In this document: piece by piece, positions 27,142 to 34,315 of the stretch | How positions within the stretch are numbered: the first letter of the stretch is position 1 | Layout: each line of letters opens with the position of its first letter | DNA from: an uncultured Candidatus Nitrosopumilus sp. | Lineage (GTDB): Archaea > Thermoproteota > Nitrososphaeria > Nitrososphaerales > Nitrosopumilaceae | Length of the DNA stretch: 64,000 nt | Reading direction: 5' to 3' | Assembly: GCA_951812645.1 (NCBI GenBank) | Contig: CATOSM010000001.1 | Coordinates: 1,095,560 to 1,159,559 of the forward strand | The notes under the pieces: generated by a model | Seen by the model: only the letters and a program-made list of their open reading frames with translations | The model's database searches: none | What the model was told of the DNA's origin: nothing | Made by a program: the position numbers and the translations under genes

Positions 27142-27259
27142 GCCTACATTTGGAATTTTTCAGAGATAGTATATAATCCATTTCATACTTGGCCCCAGGG
27201 GGAATTTAGGAACTAGGCATACCTGATTTAAATAGCAAAACTGATCGACTAGATCGCAT
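27142..27259. promoter_or_regulatory. Divergent promoter region, TATA box TTTAAATA for the TrmB-like gene
   Basis: This 118-base region separates two divergently transcribed genes. TTTAAATA at 27227-27234 lies about 26-33 bases before the ATG at 27260, the spacing expected for an archaeal TATA box and a leaderless or nearly leaderless mRNA. GGCCCCAGGGGG at about 27191-27202 is a GC-rich island of unknown role. Confidence 0.5.
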
Positions 27260-28027
27260 ATGAGCATATCTGATAAAACAAGAAAAGCACTAGAAAAAAT
27301 CGGTCTTACTAGTTATGAAATTAGGACATTTTCAGCGTTACTCAAATCAGGAGAATTGACAGCGTCGGATCTTAGTCAAAAATCAGGGGTTCCATATTCA
27401 AAGATTTATGAAGTATTAGGGACTTTGGAAGAAAAGGGATGGATTGGTTCGGATGATTCAAGACCAACAAAATACTTTGCAAAGTCTCCATCTACAGGTT
27501 TAGAAACTACAAAACAAAAAATGGAGACAGATTTTTCACAGAATCAAAATGTGATTCTAAATGAGCTAGTTCCATTATACGAAAAGAGTGGCACCAGCGA
27601 AAGGCCAGATATTTGGGTATTATCAGGTGCAGCGAATATATCTGCTAAAATTTTGGAAATGGTAGAAACCTGTAGAAATGAGGTAATGGTTGCATTGCCT
27701 GAAGCTGGAGTAGAACTAGTAAAACAGGCATTACCAAAATTAAGATCACTTCATGACAAAGGAGTAGACATTACAATTCTGACATCAGACAAGATGGATA
27801 AGGAATCAATTAAAGCAATCAAGAGAGTAGCTACTGTGACAATCAAGAAAGGATTGTTTGGAGGAGGTATAATTTCTGATAAAAGATATGTAGTGATTCT
27901 GTTAGGCCCAGAAATTGGAGGGGTAAATTCCTCAGAAGTGGTAGCGATATGGGCAGATCATGCAGGATTGGCAGGATTTGCACGTCAGTATTTCGAATAT
28001 TTATTAAAAGATTCAAAGAAGGTATAA
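27260..28027 (+). CDS. TrmB-family transcriptional regulator
   Basis: A 255-residue DNA-binding protein. Residues about 8-80 form a winged helix (LTSYEIRTFSALLKSGELTA, then SGVPYSKIYEVLGTLEEKGWI), the signature of TrmB N-terminal domains. A linker and a phospholipase-D-like effector domain follow (from about 110; VMVALPEAGVELV, ITILTSDKMDKESI). Ligands of such proteins in other archaea are sugars, but Nitrosopumilaceae have several TrmB paralogues of unknown ligand. The gene is divergent from the radical SAM gene, which it could regulate, and is followed after one base by a DtxR-type regulator. Confidence 0.88.
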   Translation: MSISDKTRKALEKIGLTSYEIRTFSALLKSGELTASDLSQKSGVPYSKIYEVLGTLEEKGWIGSDDSRPTKYFAKSPSTGLETTKQKMETDFSQNQNVILNELVPLYEKSGTSERPDIWVLSGAANISAKILEMVETCRNEVMVALPEAGVELVKQALPKLRSLHDKGVDITILTSDKMDKESIKAIKRVATVTIKKGLFGGGIISDKRYVVILLGPEIGGVNSSEVVAIWADHAGLAGFARQYFEYLLKDSKKV

Positions 28028-28028
28028 C

Positions 28029-28478
28029 ATGGATGCGTTAGATGAAGAAACTCTCTTTGTAGGCACTGCTGAGGCAGAACATGTAGAGATGTATCTCAAA
28101 GCAATATGGCATATCAAAGAAAGAGGAGAAGATGTAAAAATCAGTACAATTGCAAAAATGCTCAATGTTAGACAGCCAAGTGTTGTACAAATGCTCAAAA
28201 AATTAAATTTGAAGAATCTTGTAAATTACAATAAGGCAGGTGTAAAATTGACAGAAGAGGGTGAAAGAATAGGTGCAAGTATGATGCGAAATAGCAGATT
28301 ACTTGAAGTACTTATGGACAGTGCACTCAAAGTAGAAATTGATGAAGAAATGGTTTGTGGAATTGAACATCATATGAATAAGCAATTTACAGATGCCCTT
28401 TGTGTAATGTTAAATCATCCAAGAAAATGTCCACATGATCATGAAATTCCAATGGGCGAATGTTGTAAATCAGCATAA
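28029..28478 (+). CDS. DtxR/MntR-family metal-dependent regulator
   Basis: A 149-residue metalloregulator. Residues about 10-75 form the winged helix (YLKAIWHIKERGEDVKISTI, then VRQPSVVQMLKKLNLKNLV), and the dimerisation/metal region follows with EVLMDSALKVEIDEE, GIEHHMNK and HPRKCPHDHEIP, which hold the His, Cys and Glu ligands typical of DtxR proteins. It would repress uptake genes when Fe(II) or Mn(II) is plentiful. It starts one base after the TrmB stop, so the pair is co-transcribed. No SirA/FeoA-like third domain is present. Confidence 0.9.
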   Translation: MDALDEETLFVGTAEAEHVEMYLKAIWHIKERGEDVKISTIAKMLNVRQPSVVQMLKKLNLKNLVNYNKAGVKLTEEGERIGASMMRNSRLLEVLMDSALKVEIDEEMVCGIEHHMNKQFTDALCVMLNHPRKCPHDHEIPMGECCKSA

Positions 28479-28527
28479 GAGTAACACCGACCCAAAAGAT
28501 ATATCATCTTAGAAATTATATTGACTC

Positions 28528-28692
28528 ATGGCATGTTTTTGTGGCTGCAAAACATATGAAAAAAATGAAAGTGGGTTCAAAATTGCATGTGTAAAATGTG
28601 GACATGGTCCTCAAAATCATAATGATGAATTCAGAGATGCCGCAAGAAAGAACGAATCACAAAGTCAAAAGCGTGATGCAGATTTCGGATAA
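28528..28692 (+). CDS. Small zinc-ribbon-like protein, 54 residues
   Basis: A short ORF from ATG 28528 to TAA 28692. It opens MACFCGCKTYEKN and contains ACVKCGHGPQNHNDEF, so four or five cysteines plus His could bind one zinc. The C-terminus is hydrophilic and charged. It has a possible TATA element (GATATATC at about 28498-28505) just upstream, and it ends exactly where the minus-strand YjbQ-family gene ends (28693). The function is unknown; small zinc ribbons like this in archaea often bind nucleic acid or act as adaptors. Confidence 0.7.
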   Translation: MACFCGCKTYEKNESGFKIACVKCGHGPQNHNDEFRDAARKNESQSQKRDADFG

Positions 28693-29112
28693 TTATTCCC
28701 CAATAATTTTAACCAAAACTCTTTTTGGTCTTTTTCCATCAAACTCACCATAAAAAATTTCTTCCCAAGGTCCAAAATCCAGTCTACCGTTTGTAATTGC
28801 GACCACGACTTCTCTTCCCATAACTTGTCGTTTTAGATGAGCGTCTGCATTATCCTCACCTGTTTTGTTATGATCGTATTGTGTAGTAGGAGCATGTGGA
28901 GCTAGTTCTTCTAACCATTTTTCATAATCATGAAGTAATCCACTTTCATTATCGTTGATGAAAACACTTGCAGTGATATGCATTGCATTTACTAAACAAA
29001 GACCTTCCTGGACTTTGCTTTTAGTTACTAGCTTACTTACATCAGAAGTGATGTTAACAAAAGATCTTCGGGTTTTAACTTCAAATGTCATATATTCGGT
29101 GAGAGATTTCAT
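28693..29112 (-). CDS. YjbQ/UPF0047 family protein
   Basis: A 139-residue single-domain protein. The family's conserved segments are present: [18 protein letters not shown] near 43 (His ligands), [15 protein letters not shown] near 86 and [19 protein letters not shown] near 108. Members of UPF0047 show a weak thiamine-phosphate-synthase side activity in some bacteria, but the physiological role is unsettled. It is convergent with the zinc-ribbon gene. The length is exactly that of the family. Confidence 0.88.
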   Translation of the reverse strand: MKSLTEYMTFEVKTRRSFVNITSDVSKLVTKSKVQEGLCLVNAMHITASVFINDNESGLLHDYEKWLEELAPHAPTTQYDHNKTGEDNADAHLKRQVMGREVVVAITNGRLDFGPWEEIFYGEFDGKRPKRVLVKIIGE

Positions 29113-29265
29113 GGTTTATCAATAACACGGATGAATTAAAATCCTAAGCCAGGCTCAGAACTCAAGATCCTCATCATCAATCAAAGGGATAGGTTCATCA
29201 CTGCCGGCAAGGCATGTTTCAAGCAGATTCCTATTGAGTCTTTCAAGAAGCTTGATAAATGGCCA
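29113..29265. other. Spacer open on both strands
   Basis: Bases between the YjbQ-family start and the next gene. The plus frame of the downstream gene is open back to about 29133 but without a start codon. The minus frame ending at TGA 29155-29157 reads a protein-like tail (LAGSDEPIPLIDDEDLEF) also without a clear in-frame start. A short regulatory or coding element may be hidden here; I could not decide. Confidence 0.3.
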
Positions 29266-29685
29266 ATGGTTTATTCATTCAAAATGGTTACGATAGACAC
29301 TCCTGCCTCATTGGAAAGTTTTAGACGATTTGTCATTTCAAGTACATGCAAGTCTTATGCCCCAAGAGCATATTTGGAGGATTTTGAGGTTTTTGCAGAA
29401 AGAGAAGACAGTCTTGGAGCAATTTATGTAGAGGCAGCAGATAAAGTAACTTTGAAGAAAATTAGAGATATCACATTTGTAAATGGAAAAGACGTTTTGG
29501 GAATTATTTATAATTCAAAAAGCGGAAACACGTCTCTAAAATGGAGACAGGTAAGGAGAAACAATGGCAAAGTTACAGGAGAAGCTTCTGCCAATTCTTT
29601 AACAAATCTATCCGAATCAGGCGTTCTTACTTTAGAGTGGGTTGAAAATTATCTAAAAAAGAAAGCAGAGGAAACTACAAGTTAA
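29266..29685 (+). CDS. Conserved hypothetical protein, 139 residues
   Basis: I do not recognise the family. The protein is soluble with mixed alpha/beta character (ESFRRFVISSTCKSYAPRAY, VLGIIYNSKSGNTSLKWRQV) and an acidic/helical C-terminus. No metal or nucleotide motif is visible. The start is ATG 29266; a second ATG at 29284 (MVTIDTPASL) is also possible. It is 32 bases upstream of pelota on the same strand, so an operon with translation quality control is possible. Confidence 0.65.
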   Translation: MVYSFKMVTIDTPASLESFRRFVISSTCKSYAPRAYLEDFEVFAEREDSLGAIYVEAADKVTLKKIRDITFVNGKDVLGIIYNSKSGNTSLKWRQVRRNNGKVTGEASANSLTNLSESGVLTLEWVENYLKKKAEETTS

Positions 29686-29717
29686 GCCCTTTTCTTTTTG
29701 TAAATTAGAATAACATC

Positions 29718-30770
29718 ATGATTACAAAAACAATAGATGAGAATTCAATTTCTGTCATACCAGAAGATTCCGAAGATTTGTTGAATTTACGCCGAATTAT
29801 CAAAGAAAATGATAAGGTGGTTGGCGATACAACACGGGTTTTAAAGCAAGAAAAAGATTATTCAAGACCAGACAAAGGTGAAAGAATCAAAGTCAGAATA
29901 GCGCTAGTTGTAGAAAAAATTTCATTAGATGATGTTTTGGATAGACTAAGGATAGGAGGTACAATTTCCGAATCAAGTAACGAATCAGTACCACATGGAT
30001 CACATCATTCATTTATTTTAAAATTAAATGATGGAATTACGATATCAAAGAAGAAATGGTTGCCAATTGAGAAAAAAATATTAGAATCAAGTAACAATCA
30101 GATTAGTTTTGTATTAGTTGCAATCGATACTAGCGATAGCGGTATTGCAAGATTAAGAGGCACACATTTAGAATTTATGCCAAATATGTATTCAGGTTCT
30201 GGCGGAAAAAGATACAAAACTAATTTTAATATTGAAAAGTTTTTTGAACAGATACATCAAGCACTATCAACTATTTTTAAAGAAGGGGATACAATAGTAA
30301 TATTTGGCCCCGGAGAAACAAAAAAAAGATTTGCAAATTTTATAGAAAAATCACAAAAACTGAAAAAATTTAAGATTCAAGTGGTTGACGGAATTGATTC
30401 TGGGGGAGAAGATGGAATTTACACATTCACAAAATCACAATCAATGCAGGAAATAATGTCCGATAGTAAGTTATCTAAAGCATCATCAATTATTGACGAA
30501 GTTATGATACTAGCAAATAAAACAAGCAGAAAATTTACCATGGGATATAAAGAAACCAATAATGCAAATCAAATGGGTACAGTTGAATCACTAGTATTTT
30601 CAGAAAAAATAATTCAAGACAATGACGAACAAGAAATAATGGATTTTCTAAACGATGCTGAAAATAAGGGAGTCAAAATTTATGGTGTAGATTCTTCTAC
30701 AGATATCGGTTTACGAGTTACAGGTTTGGGTGGAATAGTTTCTTTGTTAAGATATGCAATAGAATCCTAA
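29718..30770 (+). CDS. pelA: mRNA surveillance protein Pelota
   Basis: Archaeal Pelota/Dom34, an eRF1-like factor that enters the empty A site of stalled ribosomes and, with aEF1A and ABCE1, splits them. The 350-residue length and three-domain plan fit: an Sm-like N-terminal domain (about 1-130, with GERIKVRIALVVEKISLDD), a central domain lacking the GGQ loop of eRF1, and a C-terminal domain (about 260-350) ending GIVSLLRYAI. DTSDSGIARLRG near 136 and DGIDSGGEDGIYTF near 226 are conserved in the family. Its 3' end overlaps the convergent cutA stop by four bases. Confidence 0.93.
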   Translation: MITKTIDENSISVIPEDSEDLLNLRRIIKENDKVVGDTTRVLKQEKDYSRPDKGERIKVRIALVVEKISLDDVLDRLRIGGTISESSNESVPHGSHHSFILKLNDGITISKKKWLPIEKKILESSNNQISFVLVAIDTSDSGIARLRGTHLEFMPNMYSGSGGKRYKTNFNIEKFFEQIHQALSTIFKEGDTIVIFGPGETKKRFANFIEKSQKLKKFKIQVVDGIDSGGEDGIYTFTKSQSMQEIMSDSKLSKASSIIDEVMILANKTSRKFTMGYKETNNANQMGTVESLVFSEKIIQDNDEQEIMDFLNDAENKGVKIYGVDSSTDIGLRVTGLGGIVSLLRYAIES

Positions 30771-31078
30771 GAAGTGGATTCAATCAACCATTTTAGATAG
30801 GAATCATTAATTGATGTAACATCAATTTCTACAATTTCTGGAACATCATAGGGATGAGTTTCTTTAATTTTTCTTTTCAACGAAATTTTATTTTTTGTGA
30901 TTGTTTTGAATACAGCAATGTATTCTGATGAGTTTTCTACTTTTCCTTTCCAAGAGTAAATAGATGATATTTCTGAAATGTTCACGCATGCAACTATCTT
31001 GCTTTCTACCAATTGATTTGCAATTTTAGAAATGGATTTTTTGTTAGGATATGTGGAGATTATAATCACTGGTTTCAT
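30767..31078 (-). CDS. cutA: CutA1 divalent-ion tolerance family protein
   Basis: A 103-residue trimeric ferredoxin-like protein, the usual size for CutA1. The family pattern is clear: the first strand and helix (IISTYPNKKSISKIANQLVE), VACVNISEISSIYSWKGK near 31, and the C-terminal THPYDVPEIVEIDV near 80. CutA was linked to copper tolerance in E. coli, but its general role is unsettled. It starts at ATG 31078, facing the site-2 protease gene with a shared short spacer. Confidence 0.92.
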   Translation of the reverse strand: MKPVIIISTYPNKKSISKIANQLVESKIVACVNISEISSIYSWKGKVENSSEYIAVFKTITKNKISLKRKIKETHPYDVPEIVEIDVTSINDSYLKWLIESTS

Positions 31079-31121
31079 AGTAAACGATAAATGTCCGTAC
31101 TTTAAAAAATTAACAATTAGT

Positions 31122-32342
31122 TTGGAACTTGATTTTATTACTCAGAATGCGATAATCTATGTCTTAATGGCTTGGGTGGTCATTATAGTAATTGCAAAAG
31201 CCCTCAAATTAGAAAAATATGGTTTTGAACTAAAGGCATATAGTCTTGTATACAAAAATAAAAGTGTCAATGATGTATTAATCAAATTACTAGGACGAAC
31301 AAAAAGGAGTGTCAGAATTTTTGCAGACGTGAGTGTGATTGCAGGTTTTATTATGATGGGATTTGCATTTTACTTTTTGTTAAATAATGTTTCAAACTAT
31401 TTTGTTGCACCATCAAGTTTTTCAGAATTAACAGTACTTATTCCAGGTGTTACACTAACTTCAGCGCCGGCAATTACATATTTTCTACTTTCAATTCCAA
31501 TTGTACTAGTTATGCATGAAGGAGCACATGGCATAGTAGCTGCGTTAGAAAAAATAAAAATTAAGACCGGAGGATTTGCAGTATTCGTTGCATTGTTTGC
31601 AGGGTTTGTAGAACCAGATGAAGAAGAGTTTGATAAAGCTAAAAAGATTTCAAAGCTAAGAGTAATCGGTGCAGGGGCTACATCAAATGTGTTGTTTGCA
31701 ATTGTTTTAGGTGCCATCATGTTAACGAATCCAGTTTTTGGGATGGTTTTAGAGAGCATTCCATTATTTGGCGAATCCATCTTAAACACATTTTACGAAT
31801 TATCAAAAGGAGTTTTGATACTGTCAATTATAGAAAACTCCGGAGCTGAACAAGCGGGACTACTTGCAAATGACATCATTACTACGATTAATGACGTAGA
31901 GATTCGAGGTCCGGCGGATTTCCCTGTCTTAAACCCAGGAGAAATGGCTAGTGTTTATGTAATTAGGGATGGTCAAGAATTAGAATTTGGGTTAGAAGTA
32001 ATGGCTGATCCAAATGATCCTGATAGAGGATTAATAGGAATTATGAGAGATAGTTCAATGCCATACAAACCTGTAATGAATTTTATTGATTGGACAAATG
32101 TGGATTTTAACATTTCAATGTTCTTGTTGTGGCTTTGGATGATTTCATTTTTTATTGGAATCATCAACATGCTTCCATTGCCAATTTTAGACGGAGGAAA
32201 ATTCATTCACACAATTATCGATAAGAGAATTTCAGATAAATCAGTAAATATTGTAATGTGGGGAATATACGGATTCACCTTTGCATTATTTGGGCTTAAC
32301 ATTGCCCTGTCATATTTGAAATCCGGATGGATTACAATCTAA
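31122..32342 (+). CDS. Site-2 protease family membrane metalloprotease (M50) with PDZ domain
   Basis: A polytopic zinc protease that cuts substrates inside or near the membrane. The zinc motif HEGAHG (HExxH type) and the second motif NMLPLPILDGGKF are present, and a PDZ-like segment lies between them (LSIIENSGAEQAGLLANDII). Six or so hydrophobic segments are visible. The open frame extends back to 31032, but that region is antisense to the start of cutA; TTG 31122, followed by ELDFITQNAIIYVLMAW and a membrane helix, is the more likely start. Such proteases release membrane-bound regulators in other organisms; its target is unknown. Confidence 0.85.
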   Translation: MELDFITQNAIIYVLMAWVVIIVIAKALKLEKYGFELKAYSLVYKNKSVNDVLIKLLGRTKRSVRIFADVSVIAGFIMMGFAFYFLLNNVSNYFVAPSSFSELTVLIPGVTLTSAPAITYFLLSIPIVLVMHEGAHGIVAALEKIKIKTGGFAVFVALFAGFVEPDEEEFDKAKKISKLRVIGAGATSNVLFAIVLGAIMLTNPVFGMVLESIPLFGESILNTFYELSKGVLILSIIENSGAEQAGLLANDIITTINDVEIRGPADFPVLNPGEMASVYVIRDGQELEFGLEVMADPNDPDRGLIGIMRDSSMPYKPVMNFIDWTNVDFNISMFLLWLWMISFFIGIINMLPLPILDGGKFIHTIIDKRISDKSVNIVMWGIYGFTFALFGLNIALSYLKSGWITI

Positions 32343-32364
32343 AAATCGTATAGGATACACTTAT

Positions 32365-32727
32365 TCAATTTTTGCGGTCTGAATCAAATTCTATCAAAAA
32401 AACTGCTACAGTTACACTATCTTCATGACTGATAGACGATGTTGAAAAATATGCAGAATGATTTTTTAAGTTAACGTATGGAACATCGTTCTTATGTAAT
32501 GTTTCAATATCTAAGAGATCAATTTTTTTATTTAATGCCTTGATCACTGCTTCTTTTAAAGCAAATTTTCCTGCAAAATGAGTATATGGATTTTTAAATT
32601 TTGTGCAATAATCGATTTCGTTCTGAGTAAAAATTTTCTTGTAAAAATTTTTGTTGTCAGATATTTTCATTGATGAAAATTTTTTAATCTCTACAACATC
32701 AATGCCAATACTGAATCTCTCTATCAC
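32365..32727 (-). CDS. acpS: Holo-[acyl-carrier-protein] synthase (AcpS-type phosphopantetheinyl transferase)
   Basis: Transfers 4'-phosphopantetheine from CoA to a serine of acyl carrier protein. The 120 residues are the usual size of AcpS. IGIDVVEIKKF at 7-17 holds the metal-binding Asp, and FAGKFALKEAVIKALNK near 50-66 is the family's KEAxxKAL motif with the second metal ligand; the C-terminus has the SISHEDSVTVAVFL strand. Most archaea lack both ACP and AcpS. An acyl carrier protein gene lies 3.3 kb away (36070-36306) and is the obvious substrate. A glycan gene block separates the two. Confidence 0.88.
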   Translation of the reverse strand: MIERFSIGIDVVEIKKFSSMKISDNKNFYKKIFTQNEIDYCTKFKNPYTHFAGKFALKEAVIKALNKKIDLLDIETLHKNDVPYVNLKNHSAYFSTSSISHEDSVTVAVFLIEFDSDRKN

Positions 32728-32772
32728 AACTAAAATGTGATAGTGAATTATTTATACTATTTAGTAATTTTA

Positions 32773-33555
32773 CTAAATGTGTTTATTTTTTAAAAATTTT
32801 GCTAGATCAATACCATTGAATAGTGTTACATCTTCTTGTGAAGAAAGAAATTCAAGTATTTTTTCATACATTCTTCCTCCTTTCATTTTTAAAACATTGT
32901 CATGCCATAAAATAGTCATAATATTAAATTCTAGATTTAGTTTACGACAAGAATTTAACGTTTTTTCTACTATCTCAATAATTTTATCTTCAGGAATTTT
33001 CATGTATGTAAAAAGATATGCGTCCATTAAGGTAACTGGAAATTCAAAAATTTTGTTAATTCGTTGATAGCCCATATCTTCAGGCATGATATCATCCTTA
33101 GTTTTTCTAAATGATGAATCATATGTAAAATCCAATTCAGTTAATTTTTCAGGTAATTTTTCATCATTTGACAAATAATGTACTCTATTACCATAAATTT
33201 TTGAGCCTAAGATTTCTTCAAGATCTTCTTTTTCTTTTTTTATTTTAAGAATATCATTAACAGAAGAAGGATCCGTATGTAATCCTATTTCCCAGCCTTC
33301 TTTGTATAATTTTTTTATATCATCCTGATAATCTCTGTAATCTCCATTTTCATATTTGGTTCTAAAGAAAAATGTTGATTTGGCATCATATTTTTCTTCA
33401 ATCTCCATATATTCTGAAAAATTACGATATAGTTTGTTAGTTGGTGTTGTCTGAAATAATTTTTCGTCAAATCTATTTTTTATTTTTAAGATATGATCCT
33501 TTGGAGGACCATAAAAATTCCAATCTACGTCATGACTTAAAAAAACAAATGGCAT
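32773..33555 (-). CDS. Polysaccharide-deacetylase-like protein (WbmS-like)
   Basis: A 260-residue protein of the NodB/polysaccharide-deacetylase-like fold. It opens FVFLSHDVDWNFYG (residues 4-17), where SHDVD supplies metal ligands, then has STFFFRTKYENGDYR near 59, WEIGLHTDPSSVND near 88 and YGNRVHYLSNDE near 118, the series of His/Asp motifs seen in WbmS-type proteins of bacterial O-antigen clusters. A deacetylation or other hydrolytic role on sugar substrates is the natural guess; the exact catalytic set is not certain. It lies 15 bases downstream of the acyltransferase gene on the same strand. Confidence 0.75.
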   Translation of the reverse strand: MPFVFLSHDVDWNFYGPPKDHILKIKNRFDEKLFQTTPTNKLYRNFSEYMEIEEKYDAKSTFFFRTKYENGDYRDYQDDIKKLYKEGWEIGLHTDPSSVNDILKIKKEKEDLEEILGSKIYGNRVHYLSNDEKLPEKLTELDFTYDSSFRKTKDDIMPEDMGYQRINKIFEFPVTLMDAYLFTYMKIPEDKIIEIVEKTLNSCRKLNLEFNIMTILWHDNVLKMKGGRMYEKILEFLSSQEDVTLFNGIDLAKFLKNKHI

Positions 33556-33570
33556 AACAAAAATAATAAT

Positions 33571-34236
33571 TTAAGATGTTATATCTTTTAATCTATCACT
33601 TGTAATTGATAATCTCTGTGAAGAATCTATTGCATATACTCCTTTTTCAACTGTATTTTTCATAATTAAAGTGCCCATTCCAATAATACATTCTCTAGCA
33701 ATAGTTATTCTATTTCTTATTGTAGAATTTGCAGCAATAATACAATATGATTCAATTGTAACATATCCTGAAATCACCACTTGATGAATAATAAAACAAT
33801 GATCTTTTATGATTACATTATGACTAATTACATTATTACTCCAAATTATTACATCATCCCCAATGCTAACAAATGGTTGGATGACGTTATTTTCTAGAAC
33901 AAGACAATTTTCTCCTATTTTTACATCTTCGCCGATTGTAGATGTTGGATGAACATAACTCAATAATTCATAACCTAATTTTTTAGCTTTATTGAAAATT
34001 TTTGCTCTATTTTTATTCATATCAGTGTGACCCATTGCAATAAATAAACAAAAATCATTTGGTGAAAATATTTTATCAATGTTTTCGAAAGGTGTAACAG
34101 GTAAATTCAAAAAAGTTGGTTCCTTTAACATATGACTATTTACAGTGAATCCGACTACTTCATGTGGACTATCTTTTAAATACGAATGAACTAATTTAGC
34201 AAAATTTCCTACACCAAAAATTATCACTTTTTTCAA
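33571..34236 (-). CDS. NeuD/PglD-like sugar O/N-acetyltransferase
   Basis: A 221-residue acyltransferase. The N-terminus is a Rossmann-like sugar-binding part (KKVIIFGVGNFAKLVHSYL), and from about residue 90 a left-handed beta helix follows (VHPTSTIGEDVKIGENCLVL, VSIGDDVIIWSNNVISHNV). This two-part plan is that of PglD/NeuD, which acetylates a UDP-amino sugar or sialic acid. The usual catalytic His after NVISHN is present. It precedes the deacetylase-like gene and is divergent from the FkbH-like gene (34316), so all may share a regulatory region of about 80 bases. Confidence 0.88.
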   Translation of the reverse strand: MKKVIIFGVGNFAKLVHSYLKDSPHEVVGFTVNSHMLKEPTFLNLPVTPFENIDKIFSPNDFCLFIAMGHTDMNKNRAKIFNKAKKLGYELLSYVHPTSTIGEDVKIGENCLVLENNVIQPFVSIGDDVIIWSNNVISHNVIIKDHCFIIHQVVISGYVTIESYCIIAANSTIRNRITIARECIIGMGTLIMKNTVEKGVYAIDSSQRLSITSDRLKDITS

Positions 34237-34315
34237 TACTACTAATAAATTCCAAGTGCTGTTATATGTTATTATTTACAATTAATTAATTAAGATGAAA
34301 AATATTGAAACATAA

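Noticed and set aside
31032-31121. Longer N-terminus for the M50 protease
   Set aside because: The segment is antisense to the conserved start of cutA and looks unlike a membrane-protein start; TTG 31122 followed by a membrane helix is preferred.
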